A stretch of 32,944 bases of DNA from an uncultured Roseburia sp. GTDB taxonomy: Bacteria > Bacillota > Clostridia > Lachnospirales > Lachnospiraceae. The translations under genes were made by a program, and so were the position numbers. Numbering within the stretch: position 1 is the stretch's first letter; the number at the start of each line of letters is the position of its first letter. Below are positions 1 to 7,831 of this stretch, in pieces. The stretch spans positions 1 through 32,944 of the forward strand of contig URUD01000033.1 of assembly GCA_900550935.1 (NCBI GenBank), read 5' to 3'. The notes below the pieces were generated by a model. It saw only the letters and a list, made by a program, of their open reading frames with translations. It had not been told where the DNA came from and searched no databases.

Positions 1-4
1 ATAT

Positions 5-23
5 TTTAAATAAAAATTCATAT
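5..23 (+). promoter_or_regulatory. Candidate distal ARG box (ArgR/AhrC operator)
   Basis: The stretch from 9 to 20 reads AATAAAAATTCA and matches the central part of the Bacillus ARG-box consensus (CATGAATAAAAATKCAAKT) without a mismatch; 14 of 19 positions agree overall. It lies about 125 bp upstream of the argC promoter, compatible with ArgR hexamers bridging two sites. The surroundings are very AT-rich, so a chance match is possible. Confidence 0.4.
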
Positions 24-145
24 ACATATGCAAAGTGACAGATAAAAGAAAAGATGATGCCGGATATTATTAAAATAAAACCTATATAATAAGGAAAGAA
101 TGACAAATAAATAAAAGGCGGTGCAAAAAAAGTTTTGAAAAAGGG

Positions 146-164
146 GTTGCATAAAAAATGAATG
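146..164 (+). promoter_or_regulatory. Candidate proximal ARG box overlapping argC -35
   Basis: About 13 of 19 positions agree with the ARG-box consensus (core TTGCATAAAAAATGAAT). The site overlaps the -35 hexamer, where a bound arginine repressor would block RNA polymerase. This is a pattern match in AT-rich DNA plus the biosynthetic context; no arginine repressor gene is in the window. Confidence 0.3.
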
Positions 165-175
165 GAGCGTATAAT
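147..175 (+). promoter_or_regulatory. Sigma-A promoter of the arg operon
   Basis: TTGCAT at 147-152 and TATAAT at 170-175 are separated by 17 bp, a near-ideal vegetative promoter. Transcription would start near 182, giving a leader of about 90 nt before argC. Confidence 0.65.
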
Positions 176-176
176 T

Positions 177-275
177 ATGCAAATAAAGAAAGCAGAACTT
201 ACAAAAAGAGACTTTACTATAGCACAGCAGTGTACTAATATAGAAGAAAAAGCAGGAAGGCGGAGAATAAAATGA
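177..275 (+). CDS. Possible 32-codon upstream ORF overlapping argC start
   Basis: An ATG at 177 opens a 32-codon frame. It is preceded by GGAG at 164-167 and ends with TGA at 273-275, overlapping the argC ATG in an ATGA arrangement. The peptide is basic and ends with three consecutive arginine codons (AGG CGG AGA, 258-266) followed by Ile-Lys. Those codons are also the purine-rich ribosome binding site of argC, so the arginine run may be a by-product. The promoter at 147-175 would start transcription downstream of this ATG, so translation would need an upstream transcript. No protein family is recognised. Confidence 0.2.
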   Translation: MQIKKAELTKRDFTIAQQCTNIEEKAGRRRIK

Positions 276-1327
276 TAAAAGCAGGGATTATTGGTGCGAC
301 CGGATATGCCGGAAATGAACTGGTGCGTATCTTAATGGGACATAAAGAAGTTGAGATCAAATGGTATGGATCCAGAAGTTACATAGATAAAAAATATGCC
401 GAAGTATATCAGAACATGTTTCAGATCGTGGATGATGTATGTCTGGATGATAATATGGAAGAACTGGCAGAGCAGGTGGATGTTATTTTTACCGCAACAC
501 CGCAGGGTTTTCTGGCAGGTGTGCTGACCGAGGAGATACTAAAGAAAACAAAGATCATCGATCTGAGTGCGGATTTCCGTATCAAGGATGTGGCAGTATA
601 CGAGAAGTGGTATGGCATTGAGCACAAGAGCCCGCAGTTTATTGAAGAGGCAGTATACGGACTGTGCGAGATCAACCGGGATAAGGTAAAGGGAGCGAGA
701 CTGATCGCAAATCCGGGCTGTTATACGACCTGTTCCATTCTGACAGCATATCCGCTGGTAAAAGAGGGACTGATCGATCCAGACACCCTGATCGTAGATG
801 CAAAATCCGGTACTTCCGGTGCGGGAAGGGGCGCAAAACTTCCAAATCTGTTCTGCGAAGTCAATGAAAATATGAAGGCATATGGTGTGACGAGTCACCG
901 CCATACACCGGAGATCGAGGAACAGCTCGGATATGCAGCGGGAAAAGAAGTGATGATCAATTTCACACCGCATCTGGTTCCAATGAACCGCGGTATCCTT
1001 GCAACAGAATACGCCACATTAAAGAGAAAATCAGATGGAAGCCTGCCTTCCTATGAAGAAGTGAAAGCGGCTTATGACAAATATTATGCAAAAGAAACCT
1101 TTGTCCGCGTTCTGGAAAAAGATGTGCTGCCGGAGACAAAATGGGTCGAGGGAAGCAATTATGTGGACATCAATTTTAAGATCGACGGGCGGACAGGCAG
1201 AGTTGTGATGATGGGTGCACTTGATAATCTGGTAAAAGGTGCAGCCGGTCAGGCAGTACAGAACATGAATCTTCTGTTTGGGTTTGATGAGACAGAAGGA
1301 TTAAAACTGGTTCCGATGTTCCCATAG
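272..1327 (+). CDS. argC: N-acetyl-gamma-glutamyl-phosphate reductase
   Basis: ArgC reduces N-acetyl-gamma-glutamyl phosphate to N-acetylglutamate semialdehyde with NADPH, the third step of arginine synthesis, in the cytosol. The 351-residue protein has the usual family length. It opens with a Rossmann nucleotide-binding motif (GIIGATGYAGNEL, residues 5-17) and carries the active-site cysteine signature ANPGCYTT near residue 150, followed by the SGAGRGAK and HRHTPEIEEQ segments typical of the long ArgC type. The ATG at 272 is preceded by GGCGGAG. It is the first gene of an argC-GNAT-argJ-argB-argD operon behind a sigma-A promoter with ARG-box-like sites, so arginine repression is likely. Confidence 0.96.
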   Translation: MIKAGIIGATGYAGNELVRILMGHKEVEIKWYGSRSYIDKKYAEVYQNMFQIVDDVCLDDNMEELAEQVDVIFTATPQGFLAGVLTEEILKKTKIIDLSADFRIKDVAVYEKWYGIEHKSPQFIEEAVYGLCEINRDKVKGARLIANPGCYTTCSILTAYPLVKEGLIDPDTLIVDAKSGTSGAGRGAKLPNLFCEVNENMKAYGVTSHRHTPEIEEQLGYAAGKEVMINFTPHLVPMNRGILATEYATLKRKSDGSLPSYEEVKAAYDKYYAKETFVRVLEKDVLPETKWVEGSNYVDINFKIDGRTGRVVMMGALDNLVKGAAGQAVQNMNLLFGFDETEGLKLVPMFP

Positions 1328-1374
1328 GGAAACAGAAGAACGCAGAAGTACAACGTAAAGGAATGGGGATTTCG

Positions 1375-1836
1375 ATGGACGAAAATACGATACAGATTCG
1401 GGAAATGACAATAGATGATTTTGAAGCGGTGCATGCACTCTGGATGCAGATCCACGGGTTCGGGATCCGCAGCATTGACGATTCCAAAGAAGGGGTGGAG
1501 CGTTTTATCCGCAGGAATCCGACCACCAGCATGGTTGCAGTCTGCGACGGAAAAATTGTCGGAGCGATCCTCTGTGGGCATGATGGAAGACGCGCCTGTC
1601 TGTATCATGTCTGTGTCCACGAAGATTACAGAAAAAGAGGAATCGGGCAGCAGATGGTCACACAGTGCTTAGAGGCACTCAAAAAAGAACAGATCTGCAA
1701 AGTCAATCTGATCGCATTCCGCAAAAATGAAGTTGGAAACCGTTTCTGGCAGGGAATGGGATGGACATTCCGGGAGGATGTCAATTATTACGAGTGCGTG
1801 TTGAATGAAGAGAATAAAACAGTGTTTAATCCATAA
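1375..1836 (+). CDS. GNAT acetyltransferase inside the arg operon
   Basis: This is a small protein of the Gcn5-related N-acetyltransferase family, about 153 residues. The acetyl-CoA pyrophosphate-binding motif A is visible as RKRGIG, after a beta strand reading ACLYHVCVHEDY; the C-terminal NRFWQGMGW segment is also typical. An ATG at 1363 is possible, but the run GGAATGGGG sits at better spacing for the ATG at 1375. It lies 47 bp after argC and 21 bp before argJ, so co-transcription is nearly certain. The position suggests a short N-acetylglutamate synthase that primes the acetylated cycle, but the fold alone does not show the substrate; protein or metabolite acetylation remains possible. Confidence 0.85.
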   Translation: MDENTIQIREMTIDDFEAVHALWMQIHGFGIRSIDDSKEGVERFIRRNPTTSMVAVCDGKIVGAILCGHDGRRACLYHVCVHEDYRKRGIGQQMVTQCLEALKKEQICKVNLIAFRKNEVGNRFWQGMGWTFREDVNYYECVLNEENKTVFNP

Positions 1837-1857
1837 GAGAAAGAGAGGTTCTTTAGC

Positions 1858-3081
1858 GTGAAACAGATTTCAGGCGGTGTAACCGCAGCAAAGGGATTTA
1901 TGGCGGCTGCCACAGCAGCACAGATCAAATATCAGAACAGAACGGATATGGCAATGATCTACAGCGAGGTGCCATGTCATGTGGCAGGAACGTTTACAAA
2001 AAATATCGTAAAAGCAGCTCCGGTCAAATGGGATCAGAAGGTTGTCTATGAGACAAAACAGGCACAGGCAGTCGTGATCAATGCAGGAATTGCAAATGCC
2101 TGTACCGGAGAAGAGGGCATGGAGTATTGCAGAAAGACCGCAGAGCATGTGACACAGAAATTACAGATCCCGGCAGAGCAGGTGTGTGTGGCATCGACCG
2201 GAGTGATCGGTATGCAGCTTCCCATCGACCGGATCTGTGCGGGTGTCGACACGATGATACCGGAGTTAAAAGGTGATATTGAGAGCGGACATCAGGCGGC
2301 ACTGGCGATCATGACAACAGATACGAAGGAAAAAGAAGTGGCAGTTACCGTGGAGATCGGTGGCAAGACCGTAACTATCGGCGGTATGTGCAAAGGTTCC
2401 GGTATGATACATCCGAATATGTGCACGATGTTGAGCTTTGTCACGACAGACCTTGCCATCTCGCAGAAACTGTTATTAGAGGCATTACAGGAAGATGTGG
2501 AAGACACCTACAATATGATCTCTGTGGATGGTGATACTTCCACCAACGATACCTGTCTGCTCCTTGCAAACGGTATGGCTGGAAACAAGGAGATCACAGA
2601 AAAAAATGCAGATTATGACTGCTTTAAACAGGCACTTAATTTTGTAAATGAAACTCTGGCAAAGAAGATGGCAGGAGACGGAGAAGGTGCCACGGCATTG
2701 TTTGAAGTAAAGATCGTGGGAGCGGAGACGAAAGAGCAGGCAAAAATCTTAAGCAAATCCGTGATAACGTCAAATCTGACCAAGGCAGCTATTTTCGGGC
2801 ATGATGCCAACTGGGGCAGGATCTTATGTGCAATGGGATATTCCGGTGCCAACTTTGATCCGGAGCAGGTGGATCTGTTCTTTGAGAGTGCAGCAGGAAA
2901 AATGCAGATCATAAAGAATGGCGTGGCACTCGATTACAGCGAAGAAGAGGCAACAAAGATCTTATCGGAGCCGGCAGTGACAGCGGTTGCAGATGTCAAG
3001 ATGGGCGATGCAACCGCAACAGCATGGGGCTGTGATCTGACCTTTGATTATGTCAAGATCAATGCAGATTATCGTTCTTAA
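1858..3081 (+). CDS. argJ: Glutamate N-acetyltransferase (ornithine acetyltransferase)
   Basis: ArgJ moves the acetyl group from N-acetylornithine to glutamate, releasing ornithine and closing the acetyl cycle; bifunctional forms also use acetyl-CoA. The 407-residue precursor carries the self-cleavage signature GMIHPNMCTML. Cleavage before Thr190, encoded at 2425-2427, would expose the nucleophilic threonine and yield alpha and beta chains. The residue before it is Cys rather than the more usual Ala. KGSGMI and DGEGAT are further family motifs. The start is a GTG with GAGAGG upstream. Whether this enzyme is mono- or bifunctional cannot be read from the sequence; the GNAT gene just upstream makes the monofunctional form plausible. 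Confidence 0.95.
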   Translation: MKQISGGVTAAKGFMAAATAAQIKYQNRTDMAMIYSEVPCHVAGTFTKNIVKAAPVKWDQKVVYETKQAQAVVINAGIANACTGEEGMEYCRKTAEHVTQKLQIPAEQVCVASTGVIGMQLPIDRICAGVDTMIPELKGDIESGHQAALAIMTTDTKEKEVAVTVEIGGKTVTIGGMCKGSGMIHPNMCTMLSFVTTDLAISQKLLLEALQEDVEDTYNMISVDGDTSTNDTCLLLANGMAGNKEITEKNADYDCFKQALNFVNETLAKKMAGDGEGATALFEVKIVGAETKEQAKILSKSVITSNLTKAAIFGHDANWGRILCAMGYSGANFDPEQVDLFFESAAGKMQIIKNGVALDYSEEEATKILSEPAVTAVADVKMGDATATAWGCDLTFDYVKINADYRS

Positions 3082-3112
3082 AACAGGTGGAAACTAAGGG
3101 AGATCAGGGAAG

Positions 3113-4009
3113 ATGGATATGGAAGAAAAAAATATGCAGGAATTGTTACAAAAGGCAGAGGTTCTGATCGAGGCTCTTCCTTATATACAGCGTTTTAACC
3201 GCAAGATCATCGTTGTAAAGTACGGCGGAAGTGCGATGGTGGATGAAAAATTAAAACATCAGGTCATCCAGGATGTTACTCTGTTAAAGCTTGTCGGTTT
3301 CAAACCGATCATCGTGCACGGCGGCGGCAAAGAGATCAGCAAATGGGTGGAAAAATCCGGCATGACACCGGAGTTTGTCAATGGTTTCCGTAAAACGGAC
3401 GAGGCAACGATGGAGATCGCAGAGATGGTATTAAACCGTGTCGGAAAATCTCTGGTAAAATTAGTAGAAGAACTTGGTGTCAATGCAGTCGGCATCAGCG
3501 GAAAAGATGGTGGGCTTTTAAAAGTAAAAAAGAAATATGCAGATGGAAAAGACATTGGATTCGTAGGAGAGATCACAGAGGTCAATCCGAAACTCTTATA
3601 TGATCTTTTGGAAAAAGATTTTCTGCCGATCATCTGTCCAATCGGTATGGATGATGAGTACAACAGCTACAATATCAATGCGGATGATGCAGCCTGTGCG
3701 ATCGCAAAGGCAGTCAATGCGGAAAAACTTGCCTTTTTAACCGATATCGAGGGCGTATATAAAGACCCGTCCGACAAGAGTACATTGATTTCTTCTCTGA
3801 CCATCCCGGAAGCTAAAAATCTAATTGACGGCGGCTTTATCGGAGGCGGAATGCTGCCAAAACTCAACAACTGTATCGATGCAGTGGAAAACGGCGTATC
3901 CAAGGTACATATTTTAGACGGAAGGATCGCACATTGCCTGTTACTTGAGATCTTTACAAAGAAAGGAATCGGAACGGTTATTTTAGGAGATCAGGTAACA
4001 AGATTTTAA
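3113..4009 (+). CDS. argB: Acetylglutamate kinase
   Basis: ArgB phosphorylates N-acetylglutamate with ATP, the committed step of the pathway. The amino-acid-kinase signatures IVVKYGGSAM and IIVHGGGKEI are present, with the NINADDAACAIAKA substrate/nucleotide region near residue 190. An N-terminal helix of roughly 25 residues ending in ALPYIQRFNRK precedes the core, and the C-terminus reads HCLLLEIFTKKGIGT. In the family these mark the hexameric, arginine-inhibited type, which fits a pathway using ArgJ recycling. Starts at 3113 and 3119 are both possible; AAGGGA and AGGGAA lie upstream. The gene follows argJ by 31 bp and precedes argD by 21 bp. Confidence 0.95.
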   Translation: MDMEEKNMQELLQKAEVLIEALPYIQRFNRKIIVVKYGGSAMVDEKLKHQVIQDVTLLKLVGFKPIIVHGGGKEISKWVEKSGMTPEFVNGFRKTDEATMEIAEMVLNRVGKSLVKLVEELGVNAVGISGKDGGLLKVKKKYADGKDIGFVGEITEVNPKLLYDLLEKDFLPIICPIGMDDEYNSYNINADDAACAIAKAVNAEKLAFLTDIEGVYKDPSDKSTLISSLTIPEAKNLIDGGFIGGGMLPKLNNCIDAVENGVSKVHILDGRIAHCLLLEIFTKKGIGTVILGDQVTRF

Positions 4010-4030
4010 AACGAAGGTGGAGGAACTACC

Positions 4031-5224
4031 ATGAATCAGGAAGGTTACATTGAAAAAGCAGAAGCAGATATACTTCATACCTATAATCGGTTTCATCTTG
4101 TATTAGACCATGGAAATGGAGTTTATCTTTACGATACGGATGGAAAAGAATACTTGGATTTTGCGGCGGGGATCGCAGTACAGGCGTTGGGCTATGGCAA
4201 TAAGGAATATAACGACGCATTAAAAGTGCAGGTGGATAAATTATTACATACCTCTAACCTGTATTATAATGTACCGATCGCCAATGCTGCAGAGCGGCTG
4301 AAAAAGGCAAGCGGAATGGATCGTGTCTTTTTTACCAACAGTGGAACAGAAGCAATCGAGGGTGCGATAAAAGCAGCAAAAAAATATGCGTATACCAGAG
4401 ACGGACATGCAGGACATGAGATCATTGCCATGAACCATTCATTCCACGGCAGAAGCATTGGGGCATTGTCTGTGACAGGAAACAAGCATTATCAGGAACC
4501 ATTTGAGCCGTTGATGCCGGGCGTAAAATTTGCAGAATTTAATCAGTTGGACAGCGTAAAGTCTTTGATTAATGAGAAAACCTGTGCTATTATTTTTGAG
4601 ACGGTACAAGGTGAGGGTGGTATCTACCCGGCAACACAGGAATTTATGGAGGGCGTAAAAGCACTCTGCGAGGAACATGATATCCTTTTGATCCTCGACG
4701 AGATCCAGTGTGGAATGGGCAGGACCGGCTCTATGTTTGCATGGCAGCAGTATGGAGTGAAACCTGATATTATGACGAGTGCCAAGGCACTTGGCTGTGG
4801 CGTTCCGGTCGGAGCGTTCCTTATGACAGAAAAAGTGGCAGAAATGTCCTTAAAACCGGGGGATCACGGAACGACTTATGGAGGAAACCCGTTCGTTGGA
4901 GCGGCAGCAGATAAAGTGCTCGAGATCATGGAGCGTGATCACATTACAGATCATGTAAAGCAGATCACACCTTATCTGGAACAGAAGTTAGATGGTCTTA
5001 TGGAAAAATATGATTTCATTACTGCAAGACGTGGTATGGGACTGATCCAGGGTCTTGTTTCCGAAAAGCCGGTAGGACAGATCGCAGCCCGCGCGATAGA
5101 AGAGGGACTGCTGATCATTACAGCAGGTTCGGATGTCATTCGTTTTGTACCGCCATTGATTATTGAAGAGAAACACGTAGATGAGATGGTAGAGAAATTA
5201 GACCGGGTATTATCATCTATGTAA
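4031..5224 (+). CDS. argD: Acetylornithine aminotransferase
   Basis: ArgD converts N-acetylglutamate semialdehyde and glutamate to N-acetylornithine and 2-oxoglutarate with pyridoxal phosphate. The 397-residue protein has class-III aminotransferase features: TNSGTEAIEGAIKAAKKYA for phosphate binding, FHGRSIGALSVTG, the ILDEIQCGMGRTG aspartate motif, and the cofactor lysine in MTSAKALGCGVPVGAF (Lys252, codon 4784-4786). A strong AAGGTGGAGG site precedes the ATG. It is the last recognisable pathway gene here; argF, argG and argH are not in the window. In other bacteria ArgD can also act in lysine synthesis, which cannot be excluded. Confidence 0.94.
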   Translation: MNQEGYIEKAEADILHTYNRFHLVLDHGNGVYLYDTDGKEYLDFAAGIAVQALGYGNKEYNDALKVQVDKLLHTSNLYYNVPIANAAERLKKASGMDRVFFTNSGTEAIEGAIKAAKKYAYTRDGHAGHEIIAMNHSFHGRSIGALSVTGNKHYQEPFEPLMPGVKFAEFNQLDSVKSLINEKTCAIIFETVQGEGGIYPATQEFMEGVKALCEEHDILLILDEIQCGMGRTGSMFAWQQYGVKPDIMTSAKALGCGVPVGAFLMTEKVAEMSLKPGDHGTTYGGNPFVGAAADKVLEIMERDHITDHVKQITPYLEQKLDGLMEKYDFITARRGMGLIQGLVSEKPVGQIAARAIEEGLLIITAGSDVIRFVPPLIIEEKHVDEMVEKLDRVLSSM

Positions 5225-5239
5225 AAGATGGAGGATGAA

Positions 5240-6424
5240 ATGGAAGCATTACAGAAAAAAATCGGCTCTGTACTGATGATCGTGATCGTGTTGATCCTTG
5301 CGGTGGCTGGGATCAAAAAAGGGGAGCAAAGTGCAGATGCTTCACCGCAGGAGACGATAACAGCAGACGAGGCGGCAGACAGTGCGTATGAGAAGGCAGC
5401 GGCAGATGTGATTTTCTGGTATGAGGATGCTTCGTATGACGACTTTTTTGAGGCAGCGGCAAAACAATATTATGAAAAGACCGGTATTAAGGTGGAAACT
5501 GTAAAAAAAGACAGTGAAGAGTACCTGACCGGGATCTACGATAAGACCATGCAGGATGATGGCTATCCGGATGTCTACCTGATCTCAGGAGATAGTCTGG
5601 CGGAAGCATACCTCTATGGTCTTGTTGCCGTAAATAAAAAGGAAAGTTCTTATGAGAATGCAGCAGACAATGCAAAGCAGGCGGCATCTTATCAGGGCAG
5701 CATGCTTGGCTATCCGCTTAGTTATAACACCTGTCTTTTTATCTATCAGAACGGTTATTTTAACACAGCACCATCTTCCATGCAGGAGATCATAGATTTT
5801 TCAAATGAGAATGAACCGGCAGAAAATGTGGAATATTTAGTAGAGTGGGATGTCAATGATCCGTTTTATGATTTTCCGTTTGTTGCAAACAGCGTGACAT
5901 TTGAAGAGGACGAGCAGAAACTGTTAAGTCCGGTATATGAGGACGAACTGTATCAGCAGGATCTTGATTTCTTTGAAAGTATTTTATCATCGTTTTCTGT
6001 CAATGCGCAGACGGTATCCGAGGAAAACATTGTGGACAATTTCAAAGAGGGCAGGACACTGTGTGCACTGGTCGATACCGACCTGTTGTCCGAGCTGGAC
6101 GGATATGAGTATTCCATTACCAAAATGCCGGATCTGAACGAAGAACTGACATCCAATGTCTGTGCGTTGACCGAACTTCTTGCAGTCAATGAATTTTCGA
6201 AAAACAAAGAGCAGGCAGCCGGATTTGCAGAGTTTGTGACGGTTTCCATGGCAGACCGCCTTCACGAAATGACAGGACACTACTCCGTATTTGAAAGTGC
6301 GGATGCAGATGCGACAGAACAGACGGCATACGAGACATACGAAACAGCCGTACTGGCACCGGATTCTTTAAATGCGAAGGACTTCTGGGTGGATTTAAAG
6401 GAAACGATCGCAAAGTATTTCTAA
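5240..6424 (+). CDS. Membrane-anchored solute-binding-like protein
   Basis: This protein of about 394 residues has an N-terminal hydrophobic segment (IGSVLMIVIVLILAVAGI, residues 8-25) followed by a soluble domain. That domain resembles the family-1 extracellular solute-binding proteins of ABC importers: a VIFWYEDASYDDFFEAAAKQYYEKTGIKVE opening, a YPDVYLISGDSLAEAY segment and a late AAGFAEFV segment. There is no lipobox cysteine, so it is probably held by an uncleaved signal anchor. No permease or ATPase gene lies nearby, so a transport role is unproven; a sensory or scavenging role is equally open. The ATG at 5240 is chosen because GGAGG at 5230-5234 lies five bases upstream; an ATG at 5228 overlaps that site. 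It follows argD closely and may be read through from the operon. Confidence 0.75.
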   Translation: MEALQKKIGSVLMIVIVLILAVAGIKKGEQSADASPQETITADEAADSAYEKAAADVIFWYEDASYDDFFEAAAKQYYEKTGIKVETVKKDSEEYLTGIYDKTMQDDGYPDVYLISGDSLAEAYLYGLVAVNKKESSYENAADNAKQAASYQGSMLGYPLSYNTCLFIYQNGYFNTAPSSMQEIIDFSNENEPAENVEYLVEWDVNDPFYDFPFVANSVTFEEDEQKLLSPVYEDELYQQDLDFFESILSSFSVNAQTVSEENIVDNFKEGRTLCALVDTDLLSELDGYEYSITKMPDLNEELTSNVCALTELLAVNEFSKNKEQAAGFAEFVTVSMADRLHEMTGHYSVFESADADATEQTAYETYETAVLAPDSLNAKDFWVDLKETIAKYF

Positions 6425-6451
6425 AATCAACAAAAAAAACGGGCTAGACCC

Positions 6452-6480
6452 TTGTGTTTGTTCCGAAATTTCGTTAAAAT
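6452..6480 (+). promoter_or_regulatory. Sigma-A promoter upstream of comEA
   Basis: TTGTGT at 6452-6457 and TAAAAT at 6475-6480 are separated by 17 bp. The spacer holds the palindrome CGAAATTTCG (6464-6473), which could be an operator. Transcription would begin near 6487. Confidence 0.55.
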
Positions 6481-6501
6481 AAAAACAGTGGGCATTGAGA
6501 G

Positions 6502-6526
6502 CTCCTTTTCTGGAAAAGAAAAGGAG
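6502..6526 (+). promoter_or_regulatory. Hairpin enclosing the comEA ribosome binding site
   Basis: CTCCTTTTCT (6502-6511) pairs perfectly with AGAAAAGGAG (6517-6526) around the loop GGAAA, a 10-bp stem. Its 3' arm is the AAGGAG site for the ATG at 6534, so the folded leader would hide the ribosome binding site. Confidence 0.6.
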
Positions 6527-6533
6527 ATTGCTT

Positions 6534-7121
6534 ATGAAACAACGCATAAAAATTGCAGTTTTGACATTACTTTTTAGTGTAGTGCTGGCTGCTTGTGGAA
6601 CAGATAAAACAATCTATGTGGAGACTTTGGAGGAGACAGAGCAGCAGACTGAGACAAAACAGGAGCAGGAAGTGCAATCGTCAGAGGACTGTTATGTCTA
6701 TGTTTGTGGTGCTGTAAAAAATCCTGGAGTCTACCTGTTTACATCCTCCGCGCGTATCTGCGATGCGATCGAAGCAGCAGGCGGTTTTACAGAGGATGCG
6801 GCGGTGACGTCTGTCAATCAGGCGGAAAAAATGACCGACGGGCAGATGCTAAAGATCCTGACAGAGACCGAGTATCGGACGCAGTGTGAAGGGAAAGAGC
6901 AGGAAGTGCAGGCGGAAGAAACGGATGGACGGATCGATCTGAATCATGCCTCTATGGAGGAGTTGATGACACTTCCGGGGATCGGGCAGACAAAGGCGGC
7001 AGGGATCATCGCATACCGTGAGAAAACAGGCGGTTTTTCTTCCGTGGAGGAAGTCATGCAGGTGGAAGGCATCAAAGAGGGTGTGTTTAATCGTATGAAA
7101 GATAATATAAAGGTGAAATAA
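6534..7121 (+). CDS. comEA: ComEA-like DNA-binding lipoprotein
   Basis: ComEA is the surface DNA receptor for transformation; it binds incoming double-stranded DNA and passes it to the ComEC channel. The protein has about 195 residues. It begins with a lipoprotein signal (lipobox LAAC, Cys21), then an acidic Glu/Gln-rich linker, a SLBB domain (YVYVCGAVKNPGVYLF to about residue 110) and a C-terminal helix-hairpin-helix pair (RIDLNHASMEELMTLPGIGQTKA and a second GIKEG hairpin). B. subtilis ComEA is held by a transmembrane helix, so a lipid anchor is a variant. The ATG at 6534 is preferred over an in-frame codon at 6495 because AAGGAG lies seven bases upstream. It precedes the response regulator by 3 bp. 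Confidence 0.88.
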   Translation: MKQRIKIAVLTLLFSVVLAACGTDKTIYVETLEETEQQTETKQEQEVQSSEDCYVYVCGAVKNPGVYLFTSSARICDAIEAAGGFTEDAAVTSVNQAEKMTDGQMLKILTETEYRTQCEGKEQEVQAEETDGRIDLNHASMEELMTLPGIGQTKAAGIIAYREKTGGFSSVEEVMQVEGIKEGVFNRMKDNIKVK

Positions 7122-7124
7122 AAA

Positions 7125-7820
7125 ATGGCAAAAAAGGTTCTTGTTGTAGATGATGAAAAATTAATTGTAAAAGGCATCCGTTTCAGTTTAGAGCAGGATG
7201 GCATGGAAGTTGACTGCGCGTATGATGGAGAAGAGGCACTTAAGATGGCAACCGAAAATGCGTATGATATGATTCTTTTAGATATTATGCTTCCGAAGAT
7301 GGATGGGTTTGAGGTGTGCCAGAGAATCCGTGAATTTTCCAATATGCCGATCGTGATGCTTACGGCAAAAGGGGATGATATGGATAAGATCTTAGGACTG
7401 GAATATGGTGCGGATGACTACATTACAAAGCCGTTTAATATTTTGGAAGTCAAAGCCAGGATCAAGGCGATCATGCGCCGTACGGCAGTCAGCCAGCCGA
7501 AACAAGAAGAGAGCAAAGTCATCGAAGCAGGAGACTTAAAATTAGACTGTGAGAGCCGAAGACTCTTTATCGTGGGCAAAGAAGTGAATCTGACAGCAAA
7601 AGAGTTTGATCTGTTGGAACTTCTGGTAAACAATCCCAATAAAGTATATGGAAGAGAGAACCTTTTGAATCTGGTCTGGGGATATGAGTATCCGGGCGAT
7701 GTGCGTACCGTTGATGTGCACGTCAGACGTCTTCGGGAAAAGATCGAGAGTAATCCGAGTGAGCCGAAATACGTTCATACCAAATGGGGTGTTGGATATT
7801 ATTACGCTCAGAATTCTTAA
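7125..7820 (+). CDS. OmpR/PhoB-family response regulator
   Basis: This is a 231-residue two-component transcription factor. The receiver domain (1-120) shows VVDDE, the phosphoacceptor Asp53 in ILLDIMLP (codon 7281-7283), VMLTAK and ITKPF. The winged-helix DNA-binding domain (about 135-230) ends with TVDVHVRRLREKIE and WGVGYYY. It resembles the WalR/PhoB/MtrA branch, but the exact orthologue cannot be fixed by reading. It begins 3 bp after comEA and its stop overlaps an alternative ATG of the kinase gene, so comEA, regulator and kinase are very probably one transcript. Target genes are unknown; comEA and comEC themselves are obvious candidates to test. Confidence 0.93.
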   Translation: MAKKVLVVDDEKLIVKGIRFSLEQDGMEVDCAYDGEEALKMATENAYDMILLDIMLPKMDGFEVCQRIREFSNMPIVMLTAKGDDMDKILGLEYGADDYITKPFNILEVKARIKAIMRRTAVSQPKQEESKVIEAGDLKLDCESRRLFIVGKEVNLTAKEFDLLELLVNNPNKVYGRENLLNLVWGYEYPGDVRTVDVHVRRLREKIESNPSEPKYVHTKWGVGYYYAQNS

Positions 7821-7831
7821 TGGAGATTGAC

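Noticed and set aside
6421..6462. Terminator after the solute-binding-like gene
   Set aside because: Only a 3-bp GGG/CCC stem with A/T-rich flanks is visible, too weak to call; the stretch is better read as the comEA promoter region.
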